From Planctomycetia bacterium (GTDB lineage: Bacteria; Planctomycetota; Planctomycetia; Gemmatales; Gemmataceae): a stretch of DNA of 9,563 nucleotides. The stretch is taken from contig SXHE01000635.1 in assembly GCA_005773755.1 (NCBI GenBank), forward strand, positions 1 through 9,563, in the 5' to 3' direction. Both the position numbers and the translations under genes were made by a program. Positions within the stretch are counted from its first letter, which is position 1. Each line of letters starts with the position of its first letter. This document shows, one piece after another, positions 1-7,154 of this stretch. The notes beneath the pieces are model-generated. The model was given only the letters and a program-made list of their open reading frames with translations, ran no database searches and was not told the DNA's origin.

Positions 1-2458
1 ACTGCGCCTTCACCTGCATCGGCGTGGCCGTCACGGTCACGTCTTTCGTGGTGGCCTTCCCGTCGGGGCCGATGATCTCGAACTTGTACGCGCCCGGTGC
101 CAGCGCGAACCGTGGGGCGGTGCCGCACTGCCCCCCGCGGCCGTCGCCGCCGGACACGGCGCAGCACGTCACGCGCTCGCCCTTCGCGTCGCGCACTACG
201 ATCTTGCCGCCGTTGAGCGTCGTGGTGCCGTTGAGCGCGACCGTGACGGCCGTCTTCGCGCCGCCCGGCGTTTGCACCCCGAACAGCACGCTCGATTCTT
301 GGCCCTCGTTGTTCAGCACGAGGTCGAGCTGCCCGTCGCCGTTCAGGTCGACGAAGCATGCGGCCTGCGAGTTGTAAACCTTCTGTTGAAGGCCGAGGGC
401 GCTGGTCTTGTCGGTGAACTTGCCGTTGCCGTCGTTCTTGAAGTAGCGGTTGGTGCCCTTCACGCAGCACACCAGCAGGTCCGGTTTGCCGTCGTTGTCG
501 AAGTCGCCCCACGCGGCCGACACCGCGAACGGCAGCGCGCCCGCGAGGTCGCCGCTGGCCGCAGTCGCGTCGGTGAACTTGCCCGTGCCGTCGTTGCGGA
601 GCAGCTTGCACTTGCCGTCGGCTTGCGGAACGAACAGGTCGAGGTGGCCGTCGCCGTCGAAGTCGCCCAGCGCCGGGCCGACTTTGCCGGGCTTGTAACT
701 GATGCCGCTGTCGGCCTTGATCGCGAACTTCCCGCCCCCGTTGACGAGCAGGATGCCGGTGCCCGCGCCGTAGAGGATGTCGGGCTTGCCGTCGCCGGTG
801 AAGTCGGCGACCGCGAGCGAGTCGCCCTTCACGTCGGAGCAGAGGCCGTCCGGCCCGAAGCCGTAGGCGGCGCTCGCGTCCTCGAACCACGCCCCCGCGG
901 GGCCGGCGTCGCCGTGGCCCAGCGCGAACGAGAAGGCGTGCGCCGCGCCCGCGTCGCACATCTTCACGAGCAGCGTGTTCTTCCCCTGCTTGAGCTTCAG
1001 CACGAGCGGCGTCGCGGTCGGGTTCACTTTGTCGCTGGTGTGAACCTTCTCGCCGTTGAGCCAAACGGTCAGCGTGCCGGCGCTGCCGAGCGCGACGGGC
1101 AGATCGAACGCGGCGGCCATTTCGAGTTCGCGATACAGGTACGTCGCGCAGTTCCCGCCCACTTCCGGCAGCGGAATCATTTCGCCGTCCTTGAGGTCCG
1201 TCTTCGCCCACTTCACGGGCATGTCGCGCTTGCCCTTGTACTCCTTGCCGACGTTGAACGCTTCCTTCTCGATGGCGAACTCGGTCTTGAAGTTGTCGGT
1301 CGGCACCGCGGCGCGGAACATGCCGATCACGTGCCAGTCGGTGAACTTCGGCACGACCACCTTCGGCGCGGCCGGGCGGCTGTTCTTGTACACGCGCAGC
1401 CCGTAGAAGCCGTTGGCGAGGAGGATGTCGGGCTTGCCGTCGCCGTCGAAGTCGCCCCACGCGGCGGCCGTCAGGTTGTAGCCGGCTTCCTTCGGCAGGC
1501 GGCGGGTTTCGTCGCGGAACTGGCCCTTGCCGAGGTTCACGAACAGGCGCGGGCCGGTGGGGGTGGCGAGGAGCAGGTCGGGGAGGCCGTCGCCGGTGCA
1601 GTCGGCCCCCCCCGCGGACCGCGCCCCGCCGGTCAGCCCCGGCAGCGCGGTTTCGATGAACCCGTCGCCGCCGTTCTGGAGCAGCACCACCTTGTTCGCC
1701 CCGCACAGGCAGATGTCCGGCTTGCCGTCGTTGTCGAAGTCCACCGTGGTGACGGACTGCGCTTCGGCGTCCAGCTTGGCGAGCGCCGCGTAGCGGTCGA
1801 AGCCGGGCATCCCCTTGAGCGCGCGGATGTCCTCGCCGCCCCAGCCGACGAAGTCGCGCTTCGGGTTGTAGTCGATCAGCTTGAGGCTGGCCTTCATGCG
1901 CTGGATGCGAGCGGTCTTCTTGTGGATGGCCTCCTTGTCGCCGTCCACCATGCACGGCACGATGATCTCCTTTTCGGCGAGCATGTCTGCGAGCAGGCTG
2001 GGCAGTTTGTCCACCTTGCCCGCGTAGCTGCGGAGCAGGAACGGTTCGCCGTGCGACATCCCCCACCACTCGCCCTGCGGGTACGCCTGGTACCACGAGG
2101 TTCCGAAGTACGTCTCGCTGGACCCGCCGTTGTGGAAGAAGGTGGCCTGCTTGCCGACCTCGGCCCACTTCATGATCTCTTCCCACTCGCCGGGGCGCAG
2201 CCCGCCCTTGCCGATGTTGTGCTTGATCTCGTTCTGTGGGTGCTTGCCCTTGATGTCTTGGAGCTTGGTGAAGATGACGAGGTTCTTCTCGCGGTCCACC
2301 TTCGTGACCTGCATCTGTACGATGTGGGTGGACTGGCGCACGATGTCGCCGAGACTCATGGGGATCTCGACGTAGGCGCTTGCCCGCTGCGGCAGCGTGA
2401 GCGTCAGGGCCAGCACAGCCAGCGCGACGGACGCGCGGCGCGGGACTCGATGGGCCAT
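1..2458 (-). CDS. Exported FG-GAP/VCBS repeat protein with lectin-like insert (3' end beyond window)
   Basis: The frame stays open for 819 codons from the ATG at 2458 to the left edge, so the C terminus is missing. GGGAGGG (2467-2473) lies 8 nt before the ATG. Residues 1-28 form a signal peptide (Arg-rich start, hydrophobic core, probable cleavage after ASA). Residues 29 to about 210 are an N-terminal domain I cannot name. Seven calcium-loop motifs of the DxDxDGxxD type (two with Thr or Asn at the third position) start at residues 240, 286, 336, 552, 599, 652 and 704, as in FG-GAP/VCBS beta-propellers. Residues about 361-530 interrupt the propeller; WHVIGMF and TVWLNGEKVHTS followed by LKQGKNTLLVK suggest a PA14- or jelly-roll-type carbohydrate-binding fold. 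Residues about 735-810 resemble an ASPIC/UnbV domain (VSGGDG, then GPDGK). An extracellular or periplasmic binding role is inference. No active site is seen. Confidence 0.9.
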   Translation of the reverse strand, partial: MAHRVPRRASVALAVLALTLTLPQRASAYVEIPMSLGDIVRQSTHIVQMQVTKVDREKNLVIFTKLQDIKGKHPQNEIKHNIGKGGLRPGEWEEIMKWAEVGKQATFFHNGGSSETYFGTSWYQAYPQGEWWGMSHGEPFLLRSYAGKVDKLPSLLADMLAEKEIIVPCMVDGDKEAIHKKTARIQRMKASLKLIDYNPKRDFVGWGGEDIRALKGMPGFDRYAALAKLDAEAQSVTTVDFDNDGKPDICLCGANKVVLLQNGGDGFIETALPGLTGGARSAGGADCTGDGLPDLLLATPTGPRLFVNLGKGQFRDETRRLPKEAGYNLTAAAWGDFDGDGKPDILLANGFYGLRVYKNSRPAAPKVVVPKFTDWHVIGMFRAAVPTDNFKTEFAIEKEAFNVGKEYKGKRDMPVKWAKTDLKDGEMIPLPEVGGNCATYLYRELEMAAAFDLPVALGSAGTLTVWLNGEKVHTSDKVNPTATPLVLKLKQGKNTLLVKMCDAGAAHAFSFALGHGDAGPAGAWFEDASAAYGFGPDGLCSDVKGDSLAVADFTGDGKPDILYGAGTGILLVNGGGKFAIKADSGISYKPGKVGPALGDFDGDGHLDLFVPQADGKCKLLRNDGTGKFTDATAASGDLAGALPFAVSAAWGDFDNDGKPDLLVCCVKGTNRYFKNDGNGKFTDKTSALGLQQKVYNSQAACFVDLNGDGQLDLVLNNEGQESSVLFGVQTPGGAKTAVTVALNGTTTLNGGKIVVRDAKGERVTCCAVSGGDGRGGQCGTAPRFALAPGAYKFEIIGPDGKATTKDVTVTATPMQVKAQ

Positions 2459-2492
2459 CGCAAGAACCCTCCCAGAGTCGAATGCTGGTCTC

Positions 2493-2519
2493 GTTAGCCG
2501 CAAGCCATAGACGAGCGCG
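2493..2519 (+). repeat. 27-nt repeat, left copy of an inverted pair
   Basis: This copy begins GTTAGCCGCAAGCC and ends CGAGCGCG. The reverse complement of 3187-3213 matches it at 24 of 27 positions, and the three differences cluster in the middle (ATAGA against GCAGG). The two copies bracket the small hypothetical gene and the palindromic element. It lies just upstream of the FG-GAP gene. The similarity is directly visible; whether it is a genome-wide intergenic repeat cannot be told from one window. Confidence 0.7.
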
Positions 2520-2538
2520 AACCCCTAACCCTGTCTTC

Positions 2539-2732
2539 AGCCCCGGAGGGGCGACCGATGGTAGCCCAGGGTGGAGCGCAGCGGAACCCTGGGTGTTCGT
2601 GCGAAAAACCGCCAAGCCCCGGAGGGGCGACGGAACGAGCGGCGAAAGTTTCTGTCGCCCCTCCGGGGCTTCCTACTCATTCGCCGACGCTACCCAGGGT
2701 TTGCTCGCTTCGCTCGCTGCACCCTGGGCTAC
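2539..2732. repeat. Nested palindromic intergenic repeat element
   Basis: Two building blocks recur here. AGCCCCGGAGGGGCGAC, itself a 5-bp hairpin with loop GGA, occurs at 2539-2555 and 2615-2631, and exactly inverted at 2654-2670. GTAGCCCAGGGT at 2561-2572 is exactly inverted at 2721-2732, and ACCCTGGGT at 2586-2594 is exactly inverted at 2692-2700. CCCAGGGT and ACCCTGGG also pair locally on each side (2565-2593 and 2693-2728). The whole is therefore nearly symmetric around 2643, with one additional hairpin at the left end. It fills most of the 303-nt gap between the small hypothetical gene and the FG-GAP gene. It looks like a REP-type multi-hairpin element, which could end or stabilise minus-strand transcripts; that role is inference. 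Confidence 0.8.
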
Positions 2733-2739
2733 CATCTGC

Positions 2740-2756
2740 CGCCCGCTCCGCGGGCG
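2740..2756 (-). terminator. Possible transcription terminator hairpin without U-tract
   Basis: CGCCCGC and GCGGGCG form a perfect 7-bp stem around a 3-nt loop, starting 5 nt after the TAG of the small hypothetical gene (2762-2764). On the minus strand it is followed by GGCAGATGG, not a T run, so it is not a classical intrinsic terminator. It may act in 3' end protection or together with the palindromic element next to it. Confidence 0.4.
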
Positions 2757-2761
2757 AAAGG

Positions 2762-3160
2762 CTAACTTTTCCGTTGCGCATCCAGTTGCCGTTCCAACTC
2801 ATCCAGGCATTTCGTCTCTCGGCGCTTAGCGGCTAACAACCGCTTACGAGCTTGCTCGCCCCAGCGCTCGGGTCGTAATCCCGGCCATTTCGGTGCCTCG
2901 CGCACAACTTGATCCCAAGTCGGACGGAACCCAGTTTGTTCATCGCCGAGCGTGATGGCGGCGCGCGCCGCGATCAAGAACCGATAGGCCCACGGCGCGT
3001 ACACCACCTCTCGCCCCGGCTCTCCAAACTTGGGGAACTCATCCGGCCAAATAAGCCCGCCGGACAGCAACTCATACGAACCCTTCGCGGCCGGGTCATA
3101 CGGCTGGTTGTTCAGAATCTCCAGCGCTGCCACTGAGAACAGGTACTCATTGGCGTCCAT
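2762..3160 (-). CDS. Hypothetical protein, 132 aa, family not recognised
   Basis: The frame encodes a soluble-looking protein with no signal peptide or membrane segment. I chose ATG 3160 because GAGGG lies 7 nt upstream; an in-frame TTG at 3184 would add eight residues but has no good ribosome site. The sequence begins MDANEYLFSVAALEILNN, is Trp/Pro-rich in the middle (GLIWPDEF, FRPTWDQVV, APKWPGL) and ends in a basic, probably helical tail of about 35 residues rich in Arg, Lys and Glu. Third codon positions are visibly less G/C-biased than in the TPR and FG-GAP genes (for example ATT, TTA, CAA, GTT, AAA), which hints at a different history. It lies 102 nt downstream of the TPR gene on the same strand, so co-transcription is possible. 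I do not recognise a function; the continuous frame and ribosome site argue for a real gene. Confidence 0.65.
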   Translation of the reverse strand: MDANEYLFSVAALEILNNQPYDPAAKGSYELLSGGLIWPDEFPKFGEPGREVVYAPWAYRFLIAARAAITLGDEQTGFRPTWDQVVREAPKWPGLRPERWGEQARKRLLAAKRRETKCLDELERQLDAQRKS

Positions 3161-3186
3161 CGGCGCGCCCTCATTCTCATTCAAGC

Positions 3187-3213
3187 CGCGCTCGCCTGCG
3201 GCTTGCGGCTAAC
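3187..3213 (-). repeat. 27-nt repeat, right copy of an inverted pair
   Basis: Read on the minus strand this begins GTTAGCCGCAAGCC and ends CGAGCGCG, matching the copy at 2493-2519 at 24 of 27 positions in the opposite orientation. With the next bases downstream it can fold: AGCCGC pairs with a GCGGCT that ends at 3185. It sits between the TPR stop and the start of the small hypothetical gene, so it could also end TPR transcripts, though no T run follows. Confidence 0.7.
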
Positions 3214-3229
3214 GCGCTGTTTGCCTTTT

Positions 3230-3259
3230 CTCACACTCACACTCGCACCCACACTCTCC
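3230..3259. repeat. Short imperfect CACACTC/CACCCA low-complexity tract
   Basis: The plus strand carries a degenerate run of CACACTCA-like hexamers just after the TPR stop codon (GAGTGT-like on the transcribed strand). It lies outside coding sequence. I see no hairpin or known motif; it may be a small slippage-prone repeat. Confidence 0.5.
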
Positions 3260-3262
3260 CAC

Positions 3263-6200
3263 CTACTTCTTCTTGATCTTGTCCAATCGCTCTTGCGCGG
3301 CCTTTGCCCACTCGCCGTCCTTCGGCGCATCTTTGATCGCGCGCTCGAGCAGTTTCACGGCGTCGTCGGGCTTCTTCTCCTCGACCAGCACGCGGGCGTG
3401 TTCGAGCATCGCGGGGAACTTCAGGTCGGGCAGATCGTAGCCGAAGTAGACCGTGCTGAACGCCTTGCCCGCGTCGGCCCACTTGCTCGCGGCGGCGCGG
3501 CACAGGCCGATTTGCAGGTGCGACTTCCCGGCCCGGTCGTCGGTCGTCGCTTGCGTCACGAGCGCGTACGCGTTCACCGCGTCGTCGAAGCGGCCCTGGT
3601 TCTGGAACGCCCAGCCGATGCCGTAGCGGGCGTCGATGGCCCACACGTTGTTCGGGCCGTAGCGGGCGATGACCGTCTCGAACGCCTGACGCGAGGCGTC
3701 CCACTGCTTCTGTTGCGTGAGGGCGTGGCCGAGCCGCAGGAGGGCGCGGTCGCTGACGCCGGCGACGTTGTGGAACGCGCCGTTGTCGCGGAAGATGACC
3801 AGCTTCTTCGCGGCGTCTTCGGCTTTGCCCTGCGCGAGCAGTGCCTCGCCGGAGCGGTACAGCCCGTGCGCCCGGTGCGGCGACTTCTCGTTGTTCCCCA
3901 CCGCGTCGAACTGCCCCTGCGCCGCGACGTAGTCCTTCTTCTCGTACAGCGCCGCGCCGAGCCGGATGCGGACGCGGTCGATGGTCTCCGCGGGCGTCGG
4001 CTTGTCGGTCGGCTCCTTGTCGATGGCTTCCTTCAACAGCTTGATGGCGTCGTCCGGCTTCTTCTCGGTCAGCACTTCGGCCAGTTCCAGCCGCGCCTCG
4101 ACCGCGAGCGCGAGGTCCGGGAACTGTGTGAGGAGCGCGGTGTACGGCGCGGTCGGGTCGGCCCCGGCCGCGCGGTACGTCCACGCGGCGTCGTACAGCA
4201 GCCGCGCGCGGGCCTCGCTCTGCGGGTGCGCCGCCTTGTACGCATCGGCCCGCTGCTCGAACAGCTTCGCGACGTTCACCAGCTCGCCCCTGATGGCCTT
4301 GATCTGGTTGTCGAACGCGGCGATCTGCTCCGGCTTCAGACCGGGCTGGGCCTTTTGTTTCTCGACGGCCGCGACGCGCACCTTGATTTCCTCGGCCTGA
4401 CACTGCGCGGCCTTCAGCGCGCTCTCGACCGCGATGGGCAGCGTGGGCGCGGCGGCCAGCGCCTGCTCGAACGCGGTGCGGGCTTCGGTCGGCTTGTTGC
4501 TCTCCAGGAGCGCGACCCCGTGGTGGTAGCGTAGCAGCGCGACCCACTCGGACTTCTGCGCCGCGTTCAGCCCGCCCTCGAACTTGTTGCGGGCCTCTTG
4601 CAGCGCCTGAGCCGCTTGAACGGGTTGGTTCTGCTCGCGCAACAGCGTGCTGAGGTAGATCATGCCCAGCGACGCGACCGGCGACTTCTGCAGCGGGTCG
4701 GCGTTGAAGCTGCGGAGCGAGTTGACCGCGCCGTTCTTGTCGCCCTGAAGGGCCATCACCTTCGCGCGCTCGAGGTGCGAGGTGCCAACCAGCGGCGACT
4801 GCGGGAACTCGCGGTTCAGCCGCTCGAACGCGGTGCGGGCCTTCGTCAGCGCCTCATTGCGCTCGTTGCCCGCGGCCAGTTGGATGCCCAGCCGCTTCTG
4901 GCAGTGGCCGTACTTGAGGATCGCGTCGGGCGTCTGCTCGGCCTTCGGATTGGCGGCGATGAACCCGTCGAGGTTCGCGGCGGCGGCCGTCAGCTTCTCG
5001 CGCAGCATGTTGTCCTGGAGCGCGTCCTCGGCCTTCGCCGGCGCGGTGCGGAGCTGGCAGTCGGCCAGCACATACGGCACCGGCGAGAGGTCGCCGCTGC
5101 GCTCCGCAGCCGGGATCGACTCGAGCACCTTGATCGCCTTCTCCCAATCTTCGACGGCGAGGAAGCAGAGTGCCTGCCCGTACTTGGCCCGGTTCACGCG
5201 CTCGAACTCCGGGTACTTCGTCACCACCTCCGCGTACTGCGTGGCGGCGGTCGCATAAGCGGGCTTCGCCTCGGCCGGCTTATTGGCCTTCGCCAGCGCC
5301 TCGGCCTTCGCGAAGGCGTTCTCCGCGCCGCGGAACAGCACCAGCGGCAGCAGCGTGCTGTTGGGGAACTGCTGCTTGAAGGTCGCGATGCGGGCTTCCG
5401 AAGTCGGGATGTCGCCGGCCAAGTGGTACGCGCTGATGAGCCGCTGTAGGGTCTCTTCGGCCTTCGCGGGCAGCAGCTTCTCGTTCCAGATCGTTTCGTA
5501 TGTGGTCGCGGCGTCCTTCGGCAGCTTCGCGGCCAGTTGCGTGTCGGCCAGTTCGAGCAGCGCGTCGGCGCGCCGGCCCTTCGCGGCCGGGTCTTGCGCG
5601 GCCATCTGGTTCGACCGATCCGCCGCAGTGCGGAGCGTGTTGATCGCGGTGTTAAAGCTCTGCACCCGCAGGTTCGGGTTCGTCGGCTCGACCGCGGCGG
5701 CGGTGCCGGCCTGGGCCTTGCCCATCCAGAACAGCGACTGATCGGCCAGCCGCGCGTGGTTGGTCAGCGGTTGCAGGGTCTTCGCGGCCGGGTCGAACTG
5801 CTTCATCTGCACCTGACAGAACCCGAAGCGGAGCACGGCGTCGTCCTTGAGCGGCGACGCGGCGTAGTCCTTCGTGAACGCCTCGAACTTGCCCTGCGCC
5901 TCGCCGAACTTGCCGGCCTCGTAGTTGAGGCACGCGGCGTAGAACGCGCTGCCGGCGACGTAGTCCGGGGCCGGGTTGCGTACGAGCGCTTCGAGCCGGG
6001 TCTTCTCCCACGGGTCTTTCGCGAAGTTCTGCGGCTGCTTCAGCGCTTCCACCGCCGCGGCCTTCTGCTTGGTGTACTCGGCGATCACGCCGTCGTAGGC
6101 GGTCGCGGCCTCGGCGTTCTCGGACTGCGACTGATGCACGCGGCCCATCAGGTAGCGGGCGTGCGGGCCGTAGGACTGATCGAACGGGGCGAGTTGCCCC

Positions 6201-6901
6201 AGCGACTTCGCCGCGGCCGGCACGTCGCTGAGGATGAAGCAGGCCGTGCCGTGGTAGTCGAGCGCGAGTGGGCGGAACTTGCTCTTGGCGAGGTTCGCGT
6301 CTTTGACGAACGGCTCGACCGTCGCGCGGGCTTCCTTCGTCTTGTTGAGGCGCAACTCCATTTCGGCGGTGTCGCATCGCGCGCGGGCGGCCCACTCGGT
6401 GTCGGCCGGCGTCTTCTTCTCGAAGGCGTCGCGCGCCGCGGCGAAATGCTTCACGGCCTCGTTAAAGTGCCCGTTGGCGTTGTTCTGGCGCTGCGGCATC
6501 TCGTTGGGCCGCGCGACGCCTTCGGCGAGTTCCTTCTGCCCCAACCCGCGGCGGCACACGCCGAGGTGGTACTGTGCGAGCGCCTGTTCGGGGAACTTGG
6601 CGTCGTTCGCGGCCGGGGTGAAGGCTTCGAGCGCCTTCTGGAAGTCGCGCGCCGGCAGGTCGAGCAGCGCGAGGCCGAGGCCGTATCGCGAGTCCTGCGC
6701 GTGCTTCGACCCGCCGAACTTCTGGAGCAGTTCGTTGAACCGTTCCGAGGCGAACTGCGGGTTGTTTTCGTTGTACGCCTTGCGCCCGGCGTTCAGCAGC
6801 ATCTCGGCCTGCTGGTCGGGCGTGGGTTGGGCGCTGGTGACGCCGAACGAGAGGGCGACGAAAAGGAACGCGGCGGAACCGCGGGCGCGGGTGCTGAGCA
6901 T
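3263..6901 (-). CDS. Large exported tetratricopeptide-repeat (TPR) protein
   Basis: The protein has 1212 residues and both ends are in the window. AGGGGAGA (6911-6918) precedes the ATG by about 9 nt. Residues 1-24 form a signal peptide with probable cleavage after TSA, placing the protein outside the cytoplasm. The rest is almost all helical pairs of TPR type. Clear examples are at about 31-62, 319-345, 446-472, 785-818 (RYHHGVALLESNKPTEARTA), 933-962, 1051-1080, 1087-1117 and 1165-1192, often in the form A-Y/F-x-x-G near the first helix and A-x-x-x-F/Y in the second. Residues about 835-885 look like a longer charged helix, possibly a coiled coil. Residues 131-146 are a Gln/Asn-rich insertion. 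The C terminus is basic (DKIKKK). TPR arrays act as scaffolds for protein partners; the partner is unknown. BamD/YbgF-like periplasmic TPR proteins are the nearest known style. No enzyme motif is seen. Confidence 0.93.
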   Translation of the reverse strand: MLSTRARGSAAFLFVALSFGVTSAQPTPDQQAEMLLNAGRKAYNENNPQFASERFNELLQKFGGSKHAQDSRYGLGLALLDLPARDFQKALEAFTPAANDAKFPEQALAQYHLGVCRRGLGQKELAEGVARPNEMPQRQNNANGHFNEAVKHFAAARDAFEKKTPADTEWAARARCDTAEMELRLNKTKEARATVEPFVKDANLAKSKFRPLALDYHGTACFILSDVPAAAKSLGQLAPFDQSYGPHARYLMGRVHQSQSENAEAATAYDGVIAEYTKQKAAAVEALKQPQNFAKDPWEKTRLEALVRNPAPDYVAGSAFYAACLNYEAGKFGEAQGKFEAFTKDYAASPLKDDAVLRFGFCQVQMKQFDPAAKTLQPLTNHARLADQSLFWMGKAQAGTAAAVEPTNPNLRVQSFNTAINTLRTAADRSNQMAAQDPAAKGRRADALLELADTQLAAKLPKDAATTYETIWNEKLLPAKAEETLQRLISAYHLAGDIPTSEARIATFKQQFPNSTLLPLVLFRGAENAFAKAEALAKANKPAEAKPAYATAATQYAEVVTKYPEFERVNRAKYGQALCFLAVEDWEKAIKVLESIPAAERSGDLSPVPYVLADCQLRTAPAKAEDALQDNMLREKLTAAAANLDGFIAANPKAEQTPDAILKYGHCQKRLGIQLAAGNERNEALTKARTAFERLNREFPQSPLVGTSHLERAKVMALQGDKNGAVNSLRSFNADPLQKSPVASLGMIYLSTLLREQNQPVQAAQALQEARNKFEGGLNAAQKSEWVALLRYHHGVALLESNKPTEARTAFEQALAAAPTLPIAVESALKAAQCQAEEIKVRVAAVEKQKAQPGLKPEQIAAFDNQIKAIRGELVNVAKLFEQRADAYKAAHPQSEARARLLYDAAWTYRAAGADPTAPYTALLTQFPDLALAVEARLELAEVLTEKKPDDAIKLLKEAIDKEPTDKPTPAETIDRVRIRLGAALYEKKDYVAAQGQFDAVGNNEKSPHRAHGLYRSGEALLAQGKAEDAAKKLVIFRDNGAFHNVAGVSDRALLRLGHALTQQKQWDASRQAFETVIARYGPNNVWAIDARYGIGWAFQNQGRFDDAVNAYALVTQATTDDRAGKSHLQIGLCRAAASKWADAGKAFSTVYFGYDLPDLKFPAMLEHARVLVEEKKPDDAVKLLERAIKDAPKDGEWAKAAQERLDKIKKK

Positions 6902-7038
6902 CGTGGTGCGTCTCCCCTGACGGAAGAGGGCGGGGTGGCGTGCGGGCGATGGCGGGAAACCGTATTGGCGGCGCTAGCGGGCAGTACCCTGGCCGTGGCA
7001 GCGGCAACTGAAGGGTGTGGCACCAACCCGTTGGCCCC

Positions 7039-7067
7039 ATGTTGCGCGAAGTCGCGCGCGGAGTCAA
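7039..7067 (-). promoter_or_regulatory. Candidate sigma-70-type promoter for the TPR gene
   Basis: On the minus strand TTGACT (7067-7062, five of six to the -35 consensus) is followed after exactly 17 nt by CAACAT (7044-7039, three of six to the -10 consensus). Transcription would start near 7032, leaving a leader of about 130 nt. The spacer contains a GCGCG-4-CGCGC inverted repeat (7044-7057), and CCAAC-CC-GTTGG (7023-7034) lies over the predicted start; either could be an operator. The -10 is weak, so this is only a candidate. Confidence 0.35.
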
Positions 7068-7075
7068 CCCGCGCC

Positions 7076-7085
7076 CGCAGAAAAC
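7076..7085. repeat. Target site duplication, left copy (10 bp)
   Basis: CGCAGAAAAC directly abuts the left inverted repeat of the insertion sequence and is repeated exactly at 8312-8321. Ten-bp duplications fall in the range known for the ISAs1 family. Confidence 0.92.
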
Positions 7086-7103
7086 TAGGGCCTTTCAAAG
7101 GTC
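7086..7103 (+). repeat. Left terminal inverted repeat of the insertion sequence
   Basis: TAGGGCCTTTCAAAGGTC is the exact reverse complement of 8294-8311. It contains a small palindrome, CCTTT-C-AAAGG, so each end could be recognised as a symmetric site by the transposase. Confidence 0.95.
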
Positions 7104-7154
7104 GTAGAAGTTCGCCGTAGCGGTGGTTACAACGATTGGTGGGAGGACTCCGCC

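Noticed and set aside
272..2497. A 741-codon open frame on the plus strand
   Set aside because: It is antisense to the FG-GAP gene. Its Val/Ala/Arg/Glu-rich low-complexity translation is the mirror of G/C-biased third positions, with no recognisable domain.
2539..2732. CRISPR array
   Set aside because: The repeated units occur in opposite orientations with unequal spacers, and no cas gene is nearby; this is an inverted-repeat element.
2482..2829. Plus-strand open frames across the palindromic element
   Set aside because: The translation merely reads through the repeat units, and the frames extend into the 3' end of the minus-strand hypothetical gene. A repeat is the simpler reading.
3160..3184. 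TTG at 3184 as the start of the small hypothetical gene
   Set aside because: No Shine-Dalgarno-like sequence precedes it, while ATG 3160 has GAGGG at 7 nt.
3203..4534. A 443-codon plus-strand frame, an out-of-frame minus-strand frame at 3237-4547, and a plus-strand frame at 5537-7120
   Set aside because: All overlap the TPR gene in other frames. The TPR frame has a signal peptide, a ribosome site and repeats; these have biased composition only.
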